Source: an uncultured Eubacteriales bacterium
GTDB lineage: Bacteria > Bacillota > Clostridia > Lachnospirales > Lachnospiraceae
Direction: 5' to 3'
Length of the DNA: 64,000 nt
NCBI GenBank assembly: GCA_949284175.1
Contig: CASDVE010000021.1
Location: forward strand, 1 to 64,000
The notes below the pieces were generated by a model. The model was given only the letters and a program-made list of their open reading frames with translations, had not been told where the DNA came from and made no database searches. Position numbers and translations under genes: made by a program. Positions 49,051 through 57,803 of the stretch are shown here, in pieces (the stretch's first letter is position 1; each line of letters begins with the position of its first letter).

Positions 49051-49277
49051 TACCATTTATCTTTTTCGTAATTTTTTCACAGTTTTAAGACCCAATTTTT
49101 ATGCAATATGACATAAAAAACAGTGTTATTCTGTCGATTTTAAAATATTTTAGGCGGTATACAGGAAACTTTTCCCATATTTTTCTTGTATTTTGCTTGT
49201 CTTATTTTTATCAGTTTTTCCTATATTTCTCTTATTTTTCTCCTGATTTATCCATTTCATGCTGATATTTTTATATT

Positions 49278-49287
49278 CTTGTATACA
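49278..49287. promoter_or_regulatory. Partial GntR operator site
   Basis: CTTGTATACA repeats nine or more bases of the operon operator and lies between the divergent promoters. It may be an auxiliary site. Confidence 0.4.
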
Positions 49288-49387
49288 TTTACATTGAATT
49301 TTATTCTATACCATAGGAAAACGCTTTTCTTTTTTTCTTATTTATCTGAATATAAAGACATAATTTCTGAATATATCCTTTTAAATA

Positions 49388-49416
49388 TTGACTTTTTTCA
49401 CTTTTTATTGTATAAT
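49388..49416 (+). promoter_or_regulatory. Candidate promoter of the GntR gene
   Basis: Plus strand: TTGACT (49388-49393), 17-base spacer, perfect TATAAT (49411-49416). The leader would be about 440 bases and contain an operator half-site at 49463 and dispersed element F. Another TATAAT at 49602 has a poor -35. Confidence 0.6.
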
Positions 49417-49462
49417 TTTAAAATTCATGTTCAATAGTGGCCATCCATTTCTTTTATTATCT

Positions 49463-49472
49463 CTTGTATACC
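49463..49472. promoter_or_regulatory. Partial GntR operator in its own leader
   Basis: CTTGTATACC, nine bases identical to the main operator, about 40 bases after the predicted start site. Suggests autoregulation by blocking elongation. Confidence 0.4.
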
Positions 49473-49646
49473 GATGGTTTATTCTTTTTCATGTAGAAAA
49501 TATATTCCATATGATTCATTTCTCATCAAAATATTATAATCTAGCACGTGATTTCCTACTAAGTTTATCCATTTTTTCTACAACTCATAACATAAATATG
49601 TTATAATATAAAAAACCATATATGAATTTTTTATATTCTTTAGTAA

Positions 49647-49743
49647 AACGATGAAAAACAGCTTTGCGAGTTTTTCACGTTGGCGAGCAGTGGTCATATA
49701 AGAGCATCACTGTTATTGTATGACTCGTTGCCTTTGTATAAAA
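49647..49743 (+). repeat. Dispersed element, copy F (most complete)
   Basis: First hairpin: AACGATGAAAAAC (49647-49659) with GTTTTTCACGTT (49670-49681), 12 bp with one bulged A. Second hairpin: GGCGAGCAGTGGTCATA (49682-49698) with TATGACTCGTTGCC (49719-49732), then the TTTGTATAAA tail. It lies in the leader of the GntR gene. Confidence 0.75.
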
Positions 49744-49860
49744 AAATATAGAAAGTGTTGGAAAGCATTCCTTTCTATATGGGAAGTAATAAAATGCGTT
49801 TTCCATCATTTGGTGGTTCACTATTATGATATGAAAGATAAAAAAAAGCAGGTAATTAAT

Positions 49861-50631
49861 ATGAGCGACTCAAGACAAAAAAAAACCTTTCAGGAATCAA
49901 AAGGTAAAATCCCCTATTTAAAACGTACCACATCAGAAATCGTCTATCATTCTTTAAAAGACGATATTTTACATCTAGTTCTTCCTCCTGGAAGTGCAAT
50001 TAGCGAAATTGAAACAGCAACAAAATACAATGTTTCAAGAACACCAGTGCGTGATGCGTTTAAAGCATTGGAAAGTGAAGATCTGTTGGAAGTTCGTCCT
50101 CATATCGGCACATTTGTATCCTATATTGATTTAAACAAAGTATCGGACATGATCTTCATGCGTGAGTCTTTAGAACAAACCGTTCTTAGAATTCTTACCA
50201 ACTCTTGTACACAATCTCAGATCTTAAAGATCCGTCTTTTACTAAAAGAACAAGAAAATCTTCTTGCTAATGTGACTGCTATTTCGCCAGAAGAACATAA
50301 TGTACTGGGGACTAAATTCTTAAAAATGGATAATGAGTTCCATTTCACACTCTTTAAGTTGGCAGGAAAGAGCAGTATTTGGAATTTTATGAATTTATAT
50401 AGTACACATTATGAACGTTTCCGAACTCTGATCAATTGGAGTGAAAATAATATGCTACTTTCTCTCTACCAACAGCATTGTGATATGGTAAATGCGATTG
50501 CTTCAAAAGATTTGGACGCTTTATCCACGTTAATCTCTTCTCATTTATACAGCGGATTCGCAAGCAGTGCAGATATTCTTCTAAAGAATGCCGAATATTT
50601 TAAAGGAACAGAAAATGATTTTTCTCTTTAA
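49861..50631 (+). CDS. GntR regulator, FadR/UxuR-like
   Basis: A 256-residue regulator. A winged helix-turn-helix in about 25-90 (SEIETATKYNVSRTPVRDAF recognition region) is followed by an all-helical FCD ligand domain with His residues for metal binding (FHFTLF; H-Y-E-R region). It lies between the divergent glucuronate operon and kdgK/uidA. The palindromes in both target promoters fit this subfamily, so it is probably the repressor released by a glucuronate-pathway intermediate. The ATG at 49861 is preferred (AGG upstream and family length); in-frame upstream starts overlap the dispersed element. Confidence 0.88.
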   Translation: MSDSRQKKTFQESKGKIPYLKRTTSEIVYHSLKDDILHLVLPPGSAISEIETATKYNVSRTPVRDAFKALESEDLLEVRPHIGTFVSYIDLNKVSDMIFMRESLEQTVLRILTNSCTQSQILKIRLLLKEQENLLANVTAISPEEHNVLGTKFLKMDNEFHFTLFKLAGKSSIWNFMNLYSTHYERFRTLINWSENNMLLSLYQQHCDMVNAIASKDLDALSTLISSHLYSGFASSADILLKNAEYFKGTENDFSL

Positions 50632-50673
50632 AAAAAGATGGAATAGACAATTAGTGTCTATTCCATCTTTTTT
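50631..50673. terminator. Bidirectional terminator between GntR gene and kdgK
   Basis: Perfect 18-bp stem (50631-50648 with 50656-50673), 7-base loop, flanked by A/T runs. It abuts both stop codons. Confidence 0.95.
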
Positions 50674-51617
50674 TAACGATGTCCTTCTTTACGAAAACGT
50701 TCTAATTCTTCTCTTGTTGGTAAATCTTCGTTATCACTACTCACCATCACTTGCATAGAACCAATGGCATTTCCACGATCCGCCATTTCTCTTATACTTC
50801 CACCTTCTAAATAAGCACTTAATACACCAACGGCGAACCCATCTCCTGCACCAACGGTATCCACAACTTCTTTTACTGGATACCCATCAAAGTATCCTTC
50901 TTCTGTTTCATTTCTCACGTAAGCACCCTTTGCACCAAGTTTTACTACAACGGTTTTTGCACCAAGCCCTAAATAATACTTTGCGATTTCTTCTGGATCT
51001 TCACTTCCCATTAAAATCTTTCCTTCTCCGATTCCTGGAAGCACAATATCCGCCTTTGACGCAAGATCATTAATCGTACGAATCATAGCACTCTTGCTTT
51101 CCCAGAGGCTTTCTCGTAAATTTGGATCAAAAGAAACGGTTAAATTGCATTCTCTCGCTTTTTCAATAATACGATATACTGCATTTCGGCTACTTAAAGA
51201 AAGAGCTGGTAAAATCCCTGTGATATGAAGAAGTTTTGCTCCATGAAAATCGATGGAATTGACATCTTCCTCTGTAATACAAGAAGCTGCACTGTTCTTT
51301 CTCAAATAATAAACAGCTGGATCCCCTTCTTTTACATGATTTTTCCATTGGAATCCCGTTGGTCTTTCTTTATCTCTTATAATATTTGTATGGATTCCCT
51401 CTTCTCCTAATTTTCTCTCGATATAATCTCCAAATGGATCCGTACCGAGTCTTGTGGCATACATAACATCATATCCAAGTCTTGTAAGCCCCACTGCCAC
51501 ATTCACTTCTGCTCCCGCCAACATTCTCTTAAACTCTGTTGCCTCTGCAAGACTTCCCTCTTCTTTTGCTGCAAACAAAGCCATTGGTTCTCCAAATAGT
51601 ATTACTTCTGAAGCCAT
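50673..51617 (-). CDS. kdgK: 2-keto-3-deoxygluconate kinase
   Basis: A 314-residue PfkB-family kinase with the N-terminal GEPMALFAAKEEG, the FDPNLRESLW motif typical of KDG kinases and the DTVGAGDGFAVG anion-hole/catalytic-base signature near 250. It phosphorylates KDG to KDPG, the last pathway step present here. AGGAGG lies upstream. It has its own TTGACA promoter with an AAAGTACACTTT element and is not joined to uidA. Confidence 0.93.
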   Translation of the reverse strand: MASEVILFGEPMALFAAKEEGSLAEATEFKRMLAGAEVNVAVGLTRLGYDVMYATRLGTDPFGDYIERKLGEEGIHTNIIRDKERPTGFQWKNHVKEGDPAVYYLRKNSAASCITEEDVNSIDFHGAKLLHITGILPALSLSSRNAVYRIIEKARECNLTVSFDPNLRESLWESKSAMIRTINDLASKADIVLPGIGEGKILMGSEDPEEIAKYYLGLGAKTVVVKLGAKGAYVRNETEEGYFDGYPVKEVVDTVGAGDGFAVGVLSAYLEGGSIREMADRGNAIGSMQVMVSSDNEDLPTREELERFRKEGHR

Positions 51618-51690
51618 TTTTCTTCCTCCTGATATTAGACATCACTTTTACTTTGATAAACATAATAAACATAAAAACTTTCTTATCTTT

Positions 51691-51720
51691 ATACTAACGA
51701 TAAAAAGTACACTTTGTCAA
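51691..51720 (-). promoter_or_regulatory. kdgK promoter with palindromic element
   Basis: Minus strand: TTGACA (51715-51720), 18-base spacer, TAGTAT (51691-51696). AAAGTGTACTTT, an imperfect palindrome at 51704-51715, follows the -35 box. It is similar to, but not the same as, the CTTGTATACAAG operator. A related AAAGTACTTT lies upstream of the SDR gene. Confidence 0.6.
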
Positions 51721-51738
51721 CTTCTTGCGGAAACGAAG

Positions 51739-51793
51739 AAAAAGACTGCATGTCCTAAAACACTTCTTGTTTTATCCAGCATCCAGTCTTTTT
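51739..51793 (-). terminator. Terminator of uidA
   Basis: AAAAAGACTG pairs with CAGTCTTTTT, with a partly paired inner section (CCTAAAAC/GTTTTATCC). T-rich on exit. Confidence 0.8.
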
Positions 51794-51811
51794 CTTGCTA
51801 TCCATTAGTTA

Positions 51812-53623
51812 TTATTTTTTGTAATCAAAATCTGGAATCTGTGTCCATCTATGTTTAAAGTAATGAGCGGCTAATTTTGGCTTTCTATCTCTTGTAAACA
51901 GACCTTTTTTATTGCCTTGAACGCGTAATAAACCTTGACTTGTAGCAAAGTCAGCAAAGTTCCATACTTGTTCACCAACTACAATATCATATTCATCAAA
52001 TACTCTATGATACATTTCATAATATTCTACCTGATATTCTTCTGTATAAAGAACTGGTGTTGTATCATGAAGTCCCATAACAGTATCTGCACCATATTCT
52101 GTAAATACTACTGGTTTTCCAAGTTCTTTCCATACTTCTAACTCTTTACGAAGTGCGGATTCACCTCTTACTAAATCAGCAGTCTGTGTATACCAACCGA
52201 AATAACGATTTAAGCAAATAACATCACTTAACTCTCTTGTACAGTCTTTTTCTGGTGGTGCAAGCTGAACACTGACTAAAGTACAAGGACGTTTTTGTGG
52301 ATCTAACTCTCTTGCTAAATCATAAAGTGGTTTGAAATAATCATAAGCTCCTTCTCCAGCTGAATCTGGCTCATTTGCAATACTCCACATAACAACACAA
52401 GCATGGTTTTTATCTCTTGCAATTAATTCACGAATGACATCTTTATGATGTTCCTGTGTTTGCACACCATGTTCTTTATCAAAAGTAGAGATTTTTTGTC
52501 CATTGAAGTTAGCTCCACCACCAAATTCTAAGTTAACACCAACAGCTGTTGTTTCATCGATAACAACAATACCTTCTTCATCACAAAGACGCATCATTTC
52601 TTCACTATATGGATAATGACTTGTACGGAAACTGTTTGCTCCCTGCCATTTCATAAGAGAAATATCTTTTGTGTTCATTGGAAGATTGATTCCACGTCCA
52701 TTTGGGAATGTATCTTCATGTTTTCCATATCCTTTAAAATAAAATGGTTTTTCATTAATTAAGAAACGATGTCCATCCACACGAACGGTACGAACACCAT
52801 ATGGAAGTGTATAAACGTCATCTTTAAATGTTACTTTTACATCATAAAGATAAGCATTTAATGGTTGCCATAAATGAACATTTTCTACTTTTAATACGCC
52901 ACTTGTTCCTTCACTCTTTGCAACTAAATTGCCTTCTTTATCAAACATTTCTACGATACATTCGCCTTCGCCAATGGTATCAACAGAATAGATAATATTT
53001 GCATCTGCTCCGTTTACTTCTGGAACAAGAGTAATATCTGCAATATATTCCTTTGGTGTTGTATAAATTTTAACTGGACGTGTGATTCCACAGTAGTTAA
53101 AGAAGTCAAAGTTTGGGTTATTTTGAGGTTTTACAGGAACGTCTGCTGTATCTTCCATTCCCATATTTCCTCCCATAATATTGTTCTTTCCTCCTACTGG
53201 GAGAGTTGTATAATCAATGACATTATCAACAGCGATTGTTAATAAGTCATCATTTCCTGTTACTTTATCTGTAATCTCTACTTCAAAAGGAAGAAATCCT
53301 CCTTTGTGATCGCAGAGAAGTTCTCCATTTAAATAAACTCTTGCATGATGAGTAACGGCATCCATACGAAGCATTACTCTTTGTGTTCTTGCAAATGCAG
53401 GAACCGCAATTTTTCTTTGATAAAATACCCAGCCATAATGATCGCGGAAATCAATTCCTTCTTTTAAATCATTATAAGAAGCGGGTACTGGCATAGTCAT
53501 CGCATCCTCCAATGCTCTTGTATACCACTCTTCCTCAAATCCTTTTCCTGTATCAAGTTTAAAATTCCATACTCCGCTTAAATCCATAACTAAACGGGAT
53601 GGTGTTCCGATAGAATATAACAT
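51812..53623 (-). CDS. uidA: Beta-glucuronidase (GH2), loop-1 type
   Basis: A 603-residue three-domain GH2 enzyme with no signal peptide. The acid/base Glu418 lies in SIANEPDS and the nucleophile Glu509 in FTEYGADT. Asn571 and Lys573 in GNKKGLFTRDRKPK form the N-x-K motif that recognises the glucuronate carboxylate, so the specificity is well supported. An insert after TTAVGVNLEFGGG (about 360-390) has the same size and place as loop 1 of E. coli GusA, the class that handles small drug glucuronides. The ATG at 53623 follows GGAGG; the longer in-frame extension is rejected. Its promoter has the same operator layout as the transporter operon. Confidence 0.96.
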   Translation of the reverse strand: MLYSIGTPSRLVMDLSGVWNFKLDTGKGFEEEWYTRALEDAMTMPVPASYNDLKEGIDFRDHYGWVFYQRKIAVPAFARTQRVMLRMDAVTHHARVYLNGELLCDHKGGFLPFEVEITDKVTGNDDLLTIAVDNVIDYTTLPVGGKNNIMGGNMGMEDTADVPVKPQNNPNFDFFNYCGITRPVKIYTTPKEYIADITLVPEVNGADANIIYSVDTIGEGECIVEMFDKEGNLVAKSEGTSGVLKVENVHLWQPLNAYLYDVKVTFKDDVYTLPYGVRTVRVDGHRFLINEKPFYFKGYGKHEDTFPNGRGINLPMNTKDISLMKWQGANSFRTSHYPYSEEMMRLCDEEGIVVIDETTAVGVNLEFGGGANFNGQKISTFDKEHGVQTQEHHKDVIRELIARDKNHACVVMWSIANEPDSAGEGAYDYFKPLYDLARELDPQKRPCTLVSVQLAPPEKDCTRELSDVICLNRYFGWYTQTADLVRGESALRKELEVWKELGKPVVFTEYGADTVMGLHDTTPVLYTEEYQVEYYEMYHRVFDEYDIVVGEQVWNFADFATSQGLLRVQGNKKGLFTRDRKPKLAAHYFKHRWTQIPDFDYKK

Positions 53624-53659
53624 TATTATTCCTCCTTCAATCAAGCATCTACCACCTTT

Positions 53660-53688
53660 ACTATACTTCACTTGTATACAAGTGTCAA
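53660..53688 (-). promoter_or_regulatory. uidA promoter and operator
   Basis: Minus strand: perfect TTGACA (53683-53688), 17-base spacer, TATAGT (53660-53665). The 16-base perfect palindrome CACTTGTATACAAGTG (53669-53684) fills the spacer, in the same position as in the transporter operon promoter. Confidence 0.88.
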
Positions 53689-53755
53689 TTCTCGTGCATA
53701 TTTTTTACTTTTTTCACAGAAACCAAGGACACTTTTTGTACAACTTTACTAATAC

Positions 53756-53793
53756 AAAAAAGAGGCTGTCACCAAATGGGTCATGACAGCCTC
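53756..53793 (-). terminator. Terminator upstream of uidA
   Basis: Minus strand: 10-bp perfect stem GAGGCTGTCA/TGACAGCCTC, 12-base loop, then six T residues. It stops transcription coming from the right before the uidA promoter. On the plus strand, GGAGGAG and an ATG-led 13-codon ORF with a TGTCCG/CGGACA hairpin follow directly; significance unclear. Confidence 0.85.
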
Positions 53794-53931
53794 GGAGGAG
53801 TTTATGTCCGTTTCGGACAATGTTATGTTATTATGCTTGATTGCTTGAATGGATTTTATTATCTAATTCGATATAATCTTTCATGTGCTATTGATTTTTG
53901 TGGTTCACTAGATAATAAAAAATATATATAT

Positions 53932-53970
53932 TTGGGAACTTTTGGATAATCGCTACCAATCAGTTCCCAA
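53932..53970 (-). terminator. Hairpin after the 34-codon ORF
   Basis: TTGGGAACT/AGTTCCCAA, 9 bp, with an inner TTGG/CCAA stem, 27 bases after the small ORF stop. On the minus strand it is followed by an AT-rich run containing six T residues, so it is a probable but weak terminator. Confidence 0.55.
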
Positions 53971-53996
53971 GCATTATTTGGAATGGAGGGTTATAA

Positions 53997-54101
53997 TTAG
54001 TTCATTTTGTCAAGGATTTTTAAAAATCTCTTAGCTGACATATTCTTTCTATATAATACAAATCCTAACATTTCTACTGCGTTTAATTCTACCATAATCA
54101 T
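53997..54101 (-). CDS. 34-residue small protein of unknown function
   Basis: A short ORF beginning MIMVELNAVEML and ending KRFLKILDKMN. It is amphipathic, with a hydrophobic centre (GFVLY) and a basic C-terminal half. AAAGGAAG lies just before the first ATG and 8 bases before a second in-frame ATG at 54095, so the product is 34 or 32 residues. A hairpin and then a strong terminator follow. No promoter of good quality is seen. It is divergent from the AraC regulator gene. No family recognised; a signalling or regulatory peptide is possible. Confidence 0.45.
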   Translation of the reverse strand: MIMVELNAVEMLGFVLYRKNMSAKRFLKILDKMN

Positions 54102-54342
54102 ATCTTCCTTTCTAATTAACTTACAATTTTCTTAGTTTTTATTTTTAAACAACGATTCTGTTCTGTTGTTCGTTTGTTCTGTCTTGTTGTTTACAAACAC
54201 TATTCTATCAGATCCTTGCAAAAAATACATTGTATTTTGATTTTATCAGATTGCAATTTGCTCACAAATCTGCTATTCTAAAAAATATTTATATGTTCCT
54301 ATTGCATAGAATGATTTTTAAGAAAAGAAAGGAGTAATTTCA
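54102..54342. other. Intergenic region before the AraC gene
   Basis: Contains two copies of GTTCTGT(CT)TGTT (54160-54170 and 54176-54188) bounded by AAACAAC/GTTGTTT. This could be a regulator-binding region. The GAAAGGAG ribosome site of the AraC gene is at about 54328. Confidence 0.35.
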
Positions 54343-55146
54343 TTGAAGAAACATGAAAAATTTTTAGCGGATCATATCAAATATGAAAAGAAGTATAGCA
54401 CAGAGAATGGACTCCAATATGAACTTCATTGTCACGATCAATATGAAATCAATTATATACTGGATGGCGATGTGGTCTTTCTTATGGAAGGTATGGAATT
54501 TCGCCCACCTAAGAATAGTGTCCTTTTAATCGCCCCTCATAAGTTTCATGGGCTATATACCGTATCCGATCGCCCTTATATTCGATACCAAATTCACTTC
54601 TATCCCGATCTCCTAAATGAAGACGAAGAACAACTGTTACTCCTCCCCTTTACCAAAGATAACGTCATGTTTTGTAACGCCGATCGCTTCCATCTCGATC
54701 ACTACATGGAAGCCATCGATGACTGTCAAATTTTAGATAGTTGGCTTCTTGATATTGCAATTCGGTCACGACTTATATCTGTTTTAACACAACTAAATGC
54801 AATCTCTGCCTCTGCCATCTCTGGAGAAGAGATCGATCCGATTGCAAAAGAAGTGCTAACCTATATTAATGATCATCTAACAGAGCCTCTTTATGTGGAA
54901 GAAATTGCAAAGAAGTTTTTCATGAGCAAAAATTATCTAACCAAAATCTTTCGTAAAATGACAGGAACTACCGTAGCTAATTATATTTTACACAAACGTC
55001 TTTCTATTGCAAAAGGACTGATTCAGTCTGGTACTCCAGCTACGACTACTGCCCTTCAAGCTGGTTTTAGCGAATATTCCACCTTTTATCGGAACTATAA
55101 AAAGATTTTTGGATACTCTCCAAACGAGGAGTTTTCTGATACATGA
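54343..55146 (+). CDS. AraC-family regulator with cupin domain
   Basis: A 267-residue regulator. The N-terminal cupin (about 15-95) contains the typical ELHCHDQYEINYIL strand and APHKFHGL. A double helix-turn-helix occupies about 165-265, with FFMSKNYLTKIFRKMTG and a YSTFYRNYKKIFGYSP signature. It probably senses a sugar and controls a nearby carbohydrate locus. The start appears to be TTG, 8 bases after AAAGGAG; the nearby ATG is out of frame. A hairpin terminator follows. Confidence 0.88.
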   Translation: MKKHEKFLADHIKYEKKYSTENGLQYELHCHDQYEINYILDGDVVFLMEGMEFRPPKNSVLLIAPHKFHGLYTVSDRPYIRYQIHFYPDLLNEDEEQLLLLPFTKDNVMFCNADRFHLDHYMEAIDDCQILDSWLLDIAIRSRLISVLTQLNAISASAISGEEIDPIAKEVLTYINDHLTEPLYVEEIAKKFFMSKNYLTKIFRKMTGTTVANYILHKRLSIAKGLIQSGTPATTTALQAGFSEYSTFYRNYKKIFGYSPNEEFSDT

Positions 55147-55151
55147 TCAAC

Positions 55152-55190
55152 AAAGGGATACGGCATCCATATAGTGCCATATCCCTTTTT
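55152..55190 (+). terminator. Terminator of the AraC gene
   Basis: A 14-position stem with one mismatch (AAAGGGATACGGCA/TGCCATATCCCTTT), followed by five T residues on plus. It may also slow minus-strand transcription from the response-regulator gene. Confidence 0.8.
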
Positions 55191-55213
55191 CCTTATCCGA
55201 ATATACTTCTTTC

Positions 55214-55984
55214 CTATTGATTGCCAATGACTGTATTCCGATAATCATTGGCAGATTTCCCCACCTGCTTTTTAAAAACTCTGGAAAAATGAGCAATATC
55301 TAAAAAACCAACTTGCTCTGAAATATCACAGATTCTAAGAGAAGGATCTTTTAGCAGTTCTCTTGCCTTCTCAATTCGAATCCGATTAAGTATCTCTGAA
55401 AAATTTTGTTCCATATGCCGATTCAGCAACTTACTAAGATGCCATTGGCTCACATAGACTTGCTCTGCCACATCACTTAACTTAAGTTTTTCTTGATAAT
55501 GTTCTTCAATATATTGAATAGCATTTTTTACAATAAATTTTCCAGCAGAATTGTCTTCTATTTGTTCTTCCTTCTCTTCTTTTGCTATTTCACAGGCTAC
55601 TTCTCTCTTTTTTTCCAATTCCCCTGTTACAAAAGACAATGCCTCTTCAATTTCGCTCATTTTAGAAGGCTTTAATAAAAACCTTGTCACCCCTAGATTC
55701 AGTGCCTCCCTTGCGTAATCAAAATTGCGATACCCTGTCAATATAATGATGGCTAAGTTTGGAAATTGTGATTTGATACTGGCAATCATAGAAAGACCAT
55801 CCATCTGTGGCATACAAATATCAGAAATAACAATATCCGGTTTGACTCCCTGCATTCTCTTTAGTCCATCCAAACCGTTATAGGCTATATTCTCCACCTT
55901 ACAGTCCCACTTCTCCCATGGAACAATTTTTTTAAGACCTTCCACGATAATCGGCTCATCATCAATGATCATAATCTTATACAT
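55214..55984 (-). CDS. YesN-type response regulator (AraC output)
   Basis: A 256-residue regulator. The receiver domain (1-120) has IDDEP, the phospho-acceptor Asp in VISDICMP and Lys in LLKPSK. A linker and an AraC helix-turn-helix domain follow (about 150-253, with VYVSQWHLSKLLN and a FLDIAHFSRVFKKQVG signature). Its partner should be the YesM-type kinase at 58957-60561, at the other end of the same gene run. Such pairs control sugar ABC importers. The ATG at 55984 follows a G-rich site. Confidence 0.92.
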   Translation of the reverse strand: MYKIMIIDDEPIIVEGLKKIVPWEKWDCKVENIAYNGLDGLKRMQGVKPDIVISDICMPQMDGLSMIASIKSQFPNLAIIILTGYRNFDYAREALNLGVTRFLLKPSKMSEIEEALSFVTGELEKKREVACEIAKEEKEEQIEDNSAGKFIVKNAIQYIEEHYQEKLKLSDVAEQVYVSQWHLSKLLNRHMEQNFSEILNRIRIEKARELLKDPSLRICDISEQVGFLDIAHFSRVFKKQVGKSANDYRNTVIGNQ

Positions 55985-56023
55985 AGTATTCCCCCCCACT
56001 AAGTATAATCTTTTCTTCTTATT

Positions 56024-56878
56024 CTACCCCTTTAATGCACCTGCCGTCAAACCTTTTACAATGTATTTTTGTAGACATAAATAGACAATTAAGACAGGAA
56101 TGACAACCAGTGTAACCGCTGCTGCCATCAGCCCATAGTTGGTACCTTCCATAGATGTTAACTCTCCTAAGAGCCTTGTGATCGCCCATTGATTTTTCAA
56201 TCGCAATGTAAACATCTGCGTAAACAAATCGTTGTAACTCCATAAAAATGTAAAAATAGCCACCGTTGCAAAAGAAGGCTTTGCCAATGGCATTACCACC
56301 TTAAAATAAATTTGATACACATTACATCCTTCTATATAAGCTGCCTCTTCCAGATCAATTGGCAATCCCTTCATATATCCCATGAGTACTACAATGGCAA
56401 AGGACATATTTCCCGCTATTTGCGGTAATGCCGTCGCAAGCAGTGACAATCCAGTACTTTCTGTATTTACAATGCCCCACGCGTTCATCATGCGAAATAC
56501 AGGAATGATGGTGGAAAATACCGGAAACATCATGCCAGCGATTACCATGTTATATAGGATTTGTTTCCCTCTAAACTCATATCTCACAAGGGCAAATCCT
56601 GCAAACCCTGCAAACAACATAACAACAAACATAACAGTAAGAGAAATAATAAAACTATTTTTATAAGCACCGATAATATTTAATTTATGAAATGCTAGTC
56701 TAAAATTATCAAGAGTCGCTACCCCCTTCATAGGAATGGAAAAGGAATCTGTTAATATAAAACGGCGATCTTTAAAGGCATTGATCATCACCCATATGAG
56801 TGGATATAATGTGGTAATTGCCCATAAACTCAACACCGTATAGACAATGAGCATTCCCATCGATAGTCTTTTTTTCAT
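56024..56878 (-). CDS. Carbohydrate ABC permease, MalG-like
   Basis: A 284-residue permease with six helices and the EAA loop EEAAYIEGCNVYQIYFKVVMP that contacts the ATPase. No ATPase gene is present, so the importer presumably uses a shared MsmK-type ATPase encoded elsewhere, as is usual for CUT1 systems in Firmicutes. The ATG at 56878 follows AGGAGGAGG by 6 bases; the upstream in-frame start lies in that site. It begins 14 bases after the MalF-like stop. Confidence 0.92.
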   Translation of the reverse strand: MKKRLSMGMLIVYTVLSLWAITTLYPLIWVMINAFKDRRFILTDSFSIPMKGVATLDNFRLAFHKLNIIGAYKNSFIISLTVMFVVMLFAGFAGFALVRYEFRGKQILYNMVIAGMMFPVFSTIIPVFRMMNAWGIVNTESTGLSLLATALPQIAGNMSFAIVVLMGYMKGLPIDLEEAAYIEGCNVYQIYFKVVMPLAKPSFATVAIFTFLWSYNDLFTQMFTLRLKNQWAITRLLGELTSMEGTNYGLMAAAVTLVVIPVLIVYLCLQKYIVKGLTAGALKG

Positions 56879-56891
56879 AACCTTCCTCCTC

Positions 56892-57782
56892 CTATTCATA
56901 TTCTTTTTCTTTTAATATGGTATTTGCCACTTTAGAAAGTAGGATTCCTAAAACTACAATGACCACAGCAATAGCCGAACCGTAGTCCACATTGTTGGCA
57001 TTAAAAGTTTGATAGTACATATACGTTCCTGTGAGCCATGTTGTGTTAATTGGCATCCCCTTTGGAAACATAATCCATGGTAAGTCAAATACTTTTAACG
57101 CTCCTGTTACTGCCAATATAATACAGGTACAAACAACATTTCTAATAAGCGGAATGGATATATAAATAACTTGTTGAACTTTAGTGGCTCCATCCACAAC
57201 TGCTGCCTCATAGATTTCCTCTGGAATGGTGTTTAACCCTGTTACCAATATGACAAAATAAAATCCAATGTACTGCCAGATAACAGGAATTAATAATGTG
57301 ATCATGGCATGACTTGTATCTTTCCAATCAATCAATCCTTGATATCCTATAACCCCTAATAACTGATTCAACATTCCTTTATCATAGAGGAAAATCAAGT
57401 TAAATAATAATCCCAATGCCGTTGCTGAAATGACAATGGGAAAGAAGTAGACCGTCTGGAAGAATTTTTTCCCCTTTCCAATATTATCCACAAGCAATGC
57501 TAAGAGCAACGCCATTCCAACTTGCCCAACTAAAGTCACTCCGATCATAAGCATTGTATTTTTCAGTGCTACCTTCATATTTGGATCTACTATTAACATT
57601 TTATAGTTGGTATACCACGGTTCATTAAATCCTTTTGCAGACGTACCAAGTCCTGCTATATTTTGGAAACTGTTAAAAATATTTCTTAGAAATGGATAAT
57701 ATAGAAAGATTGCCATAAAAATAAATGCGGGGAGCAAAAATACAAAAATAGGAGCTTTCTTTTTATAGATATTTGAATTCAT
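56892..57782 (-). CDS. Carbohydrate ABC permease, MalF-like
   Basis: A 296-residue permease with six membrane helices (first at about 11-33) and the EAA loop YEAAVVDGATKVQQVIYISIP near 195-215. It pairs with the MalG-like gene downstream. It lies after the binding-protein gene, separated by a hairpin that probably reduces read-through so that the binding protein is made in excess. With the binding protein broken, the importer may be inactive or rely on another binding protein. Confidence 0.92.
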   Translation of the reverse strand: MNSNIYKKKAPIFVFLLPAFIFMAIFLYYPFLRNIFNSFQNIAGLGTSAKGFNEPWYTNYKMLIVDPNMKVALKNTMLMIGVTLVGQVGMALLLALLVDNIGKGKKFFQTVYFFPIVISATALGLLFNLIFLYDKGMLNQLLGVIGYQGLIDWKDTSHAMITLLIPVIWQYIGFYFVILVTGLNTIPEEIYEAAVVDGATKVQQVIYISIPLIRNVVCTCIILAVTGALKVFDLPWIMFPKGMPINTTWLTGTYMYYQTFNANNVDYGSAIAVVIVVLGILLSKVANTILKEKEYE

Positions 57783-57803
57783 AATTTCACCTTCTTATAA
57801 TAA

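Noticed and set aside
49720-49860. 47-codon N-terminal extension of the GntR regulator
   Set aside because: The extension overlaps dispersed element F and would be Lys/Cys/His-rich; the protein from 49861 already has full family length.
53803-53850. 13-codon plus-strand ORF after a perfect GGAGGAG site
   Set aside because: Too short to support as coding, no promoter, and no following gene on this strand; noted only as context of the terminator.
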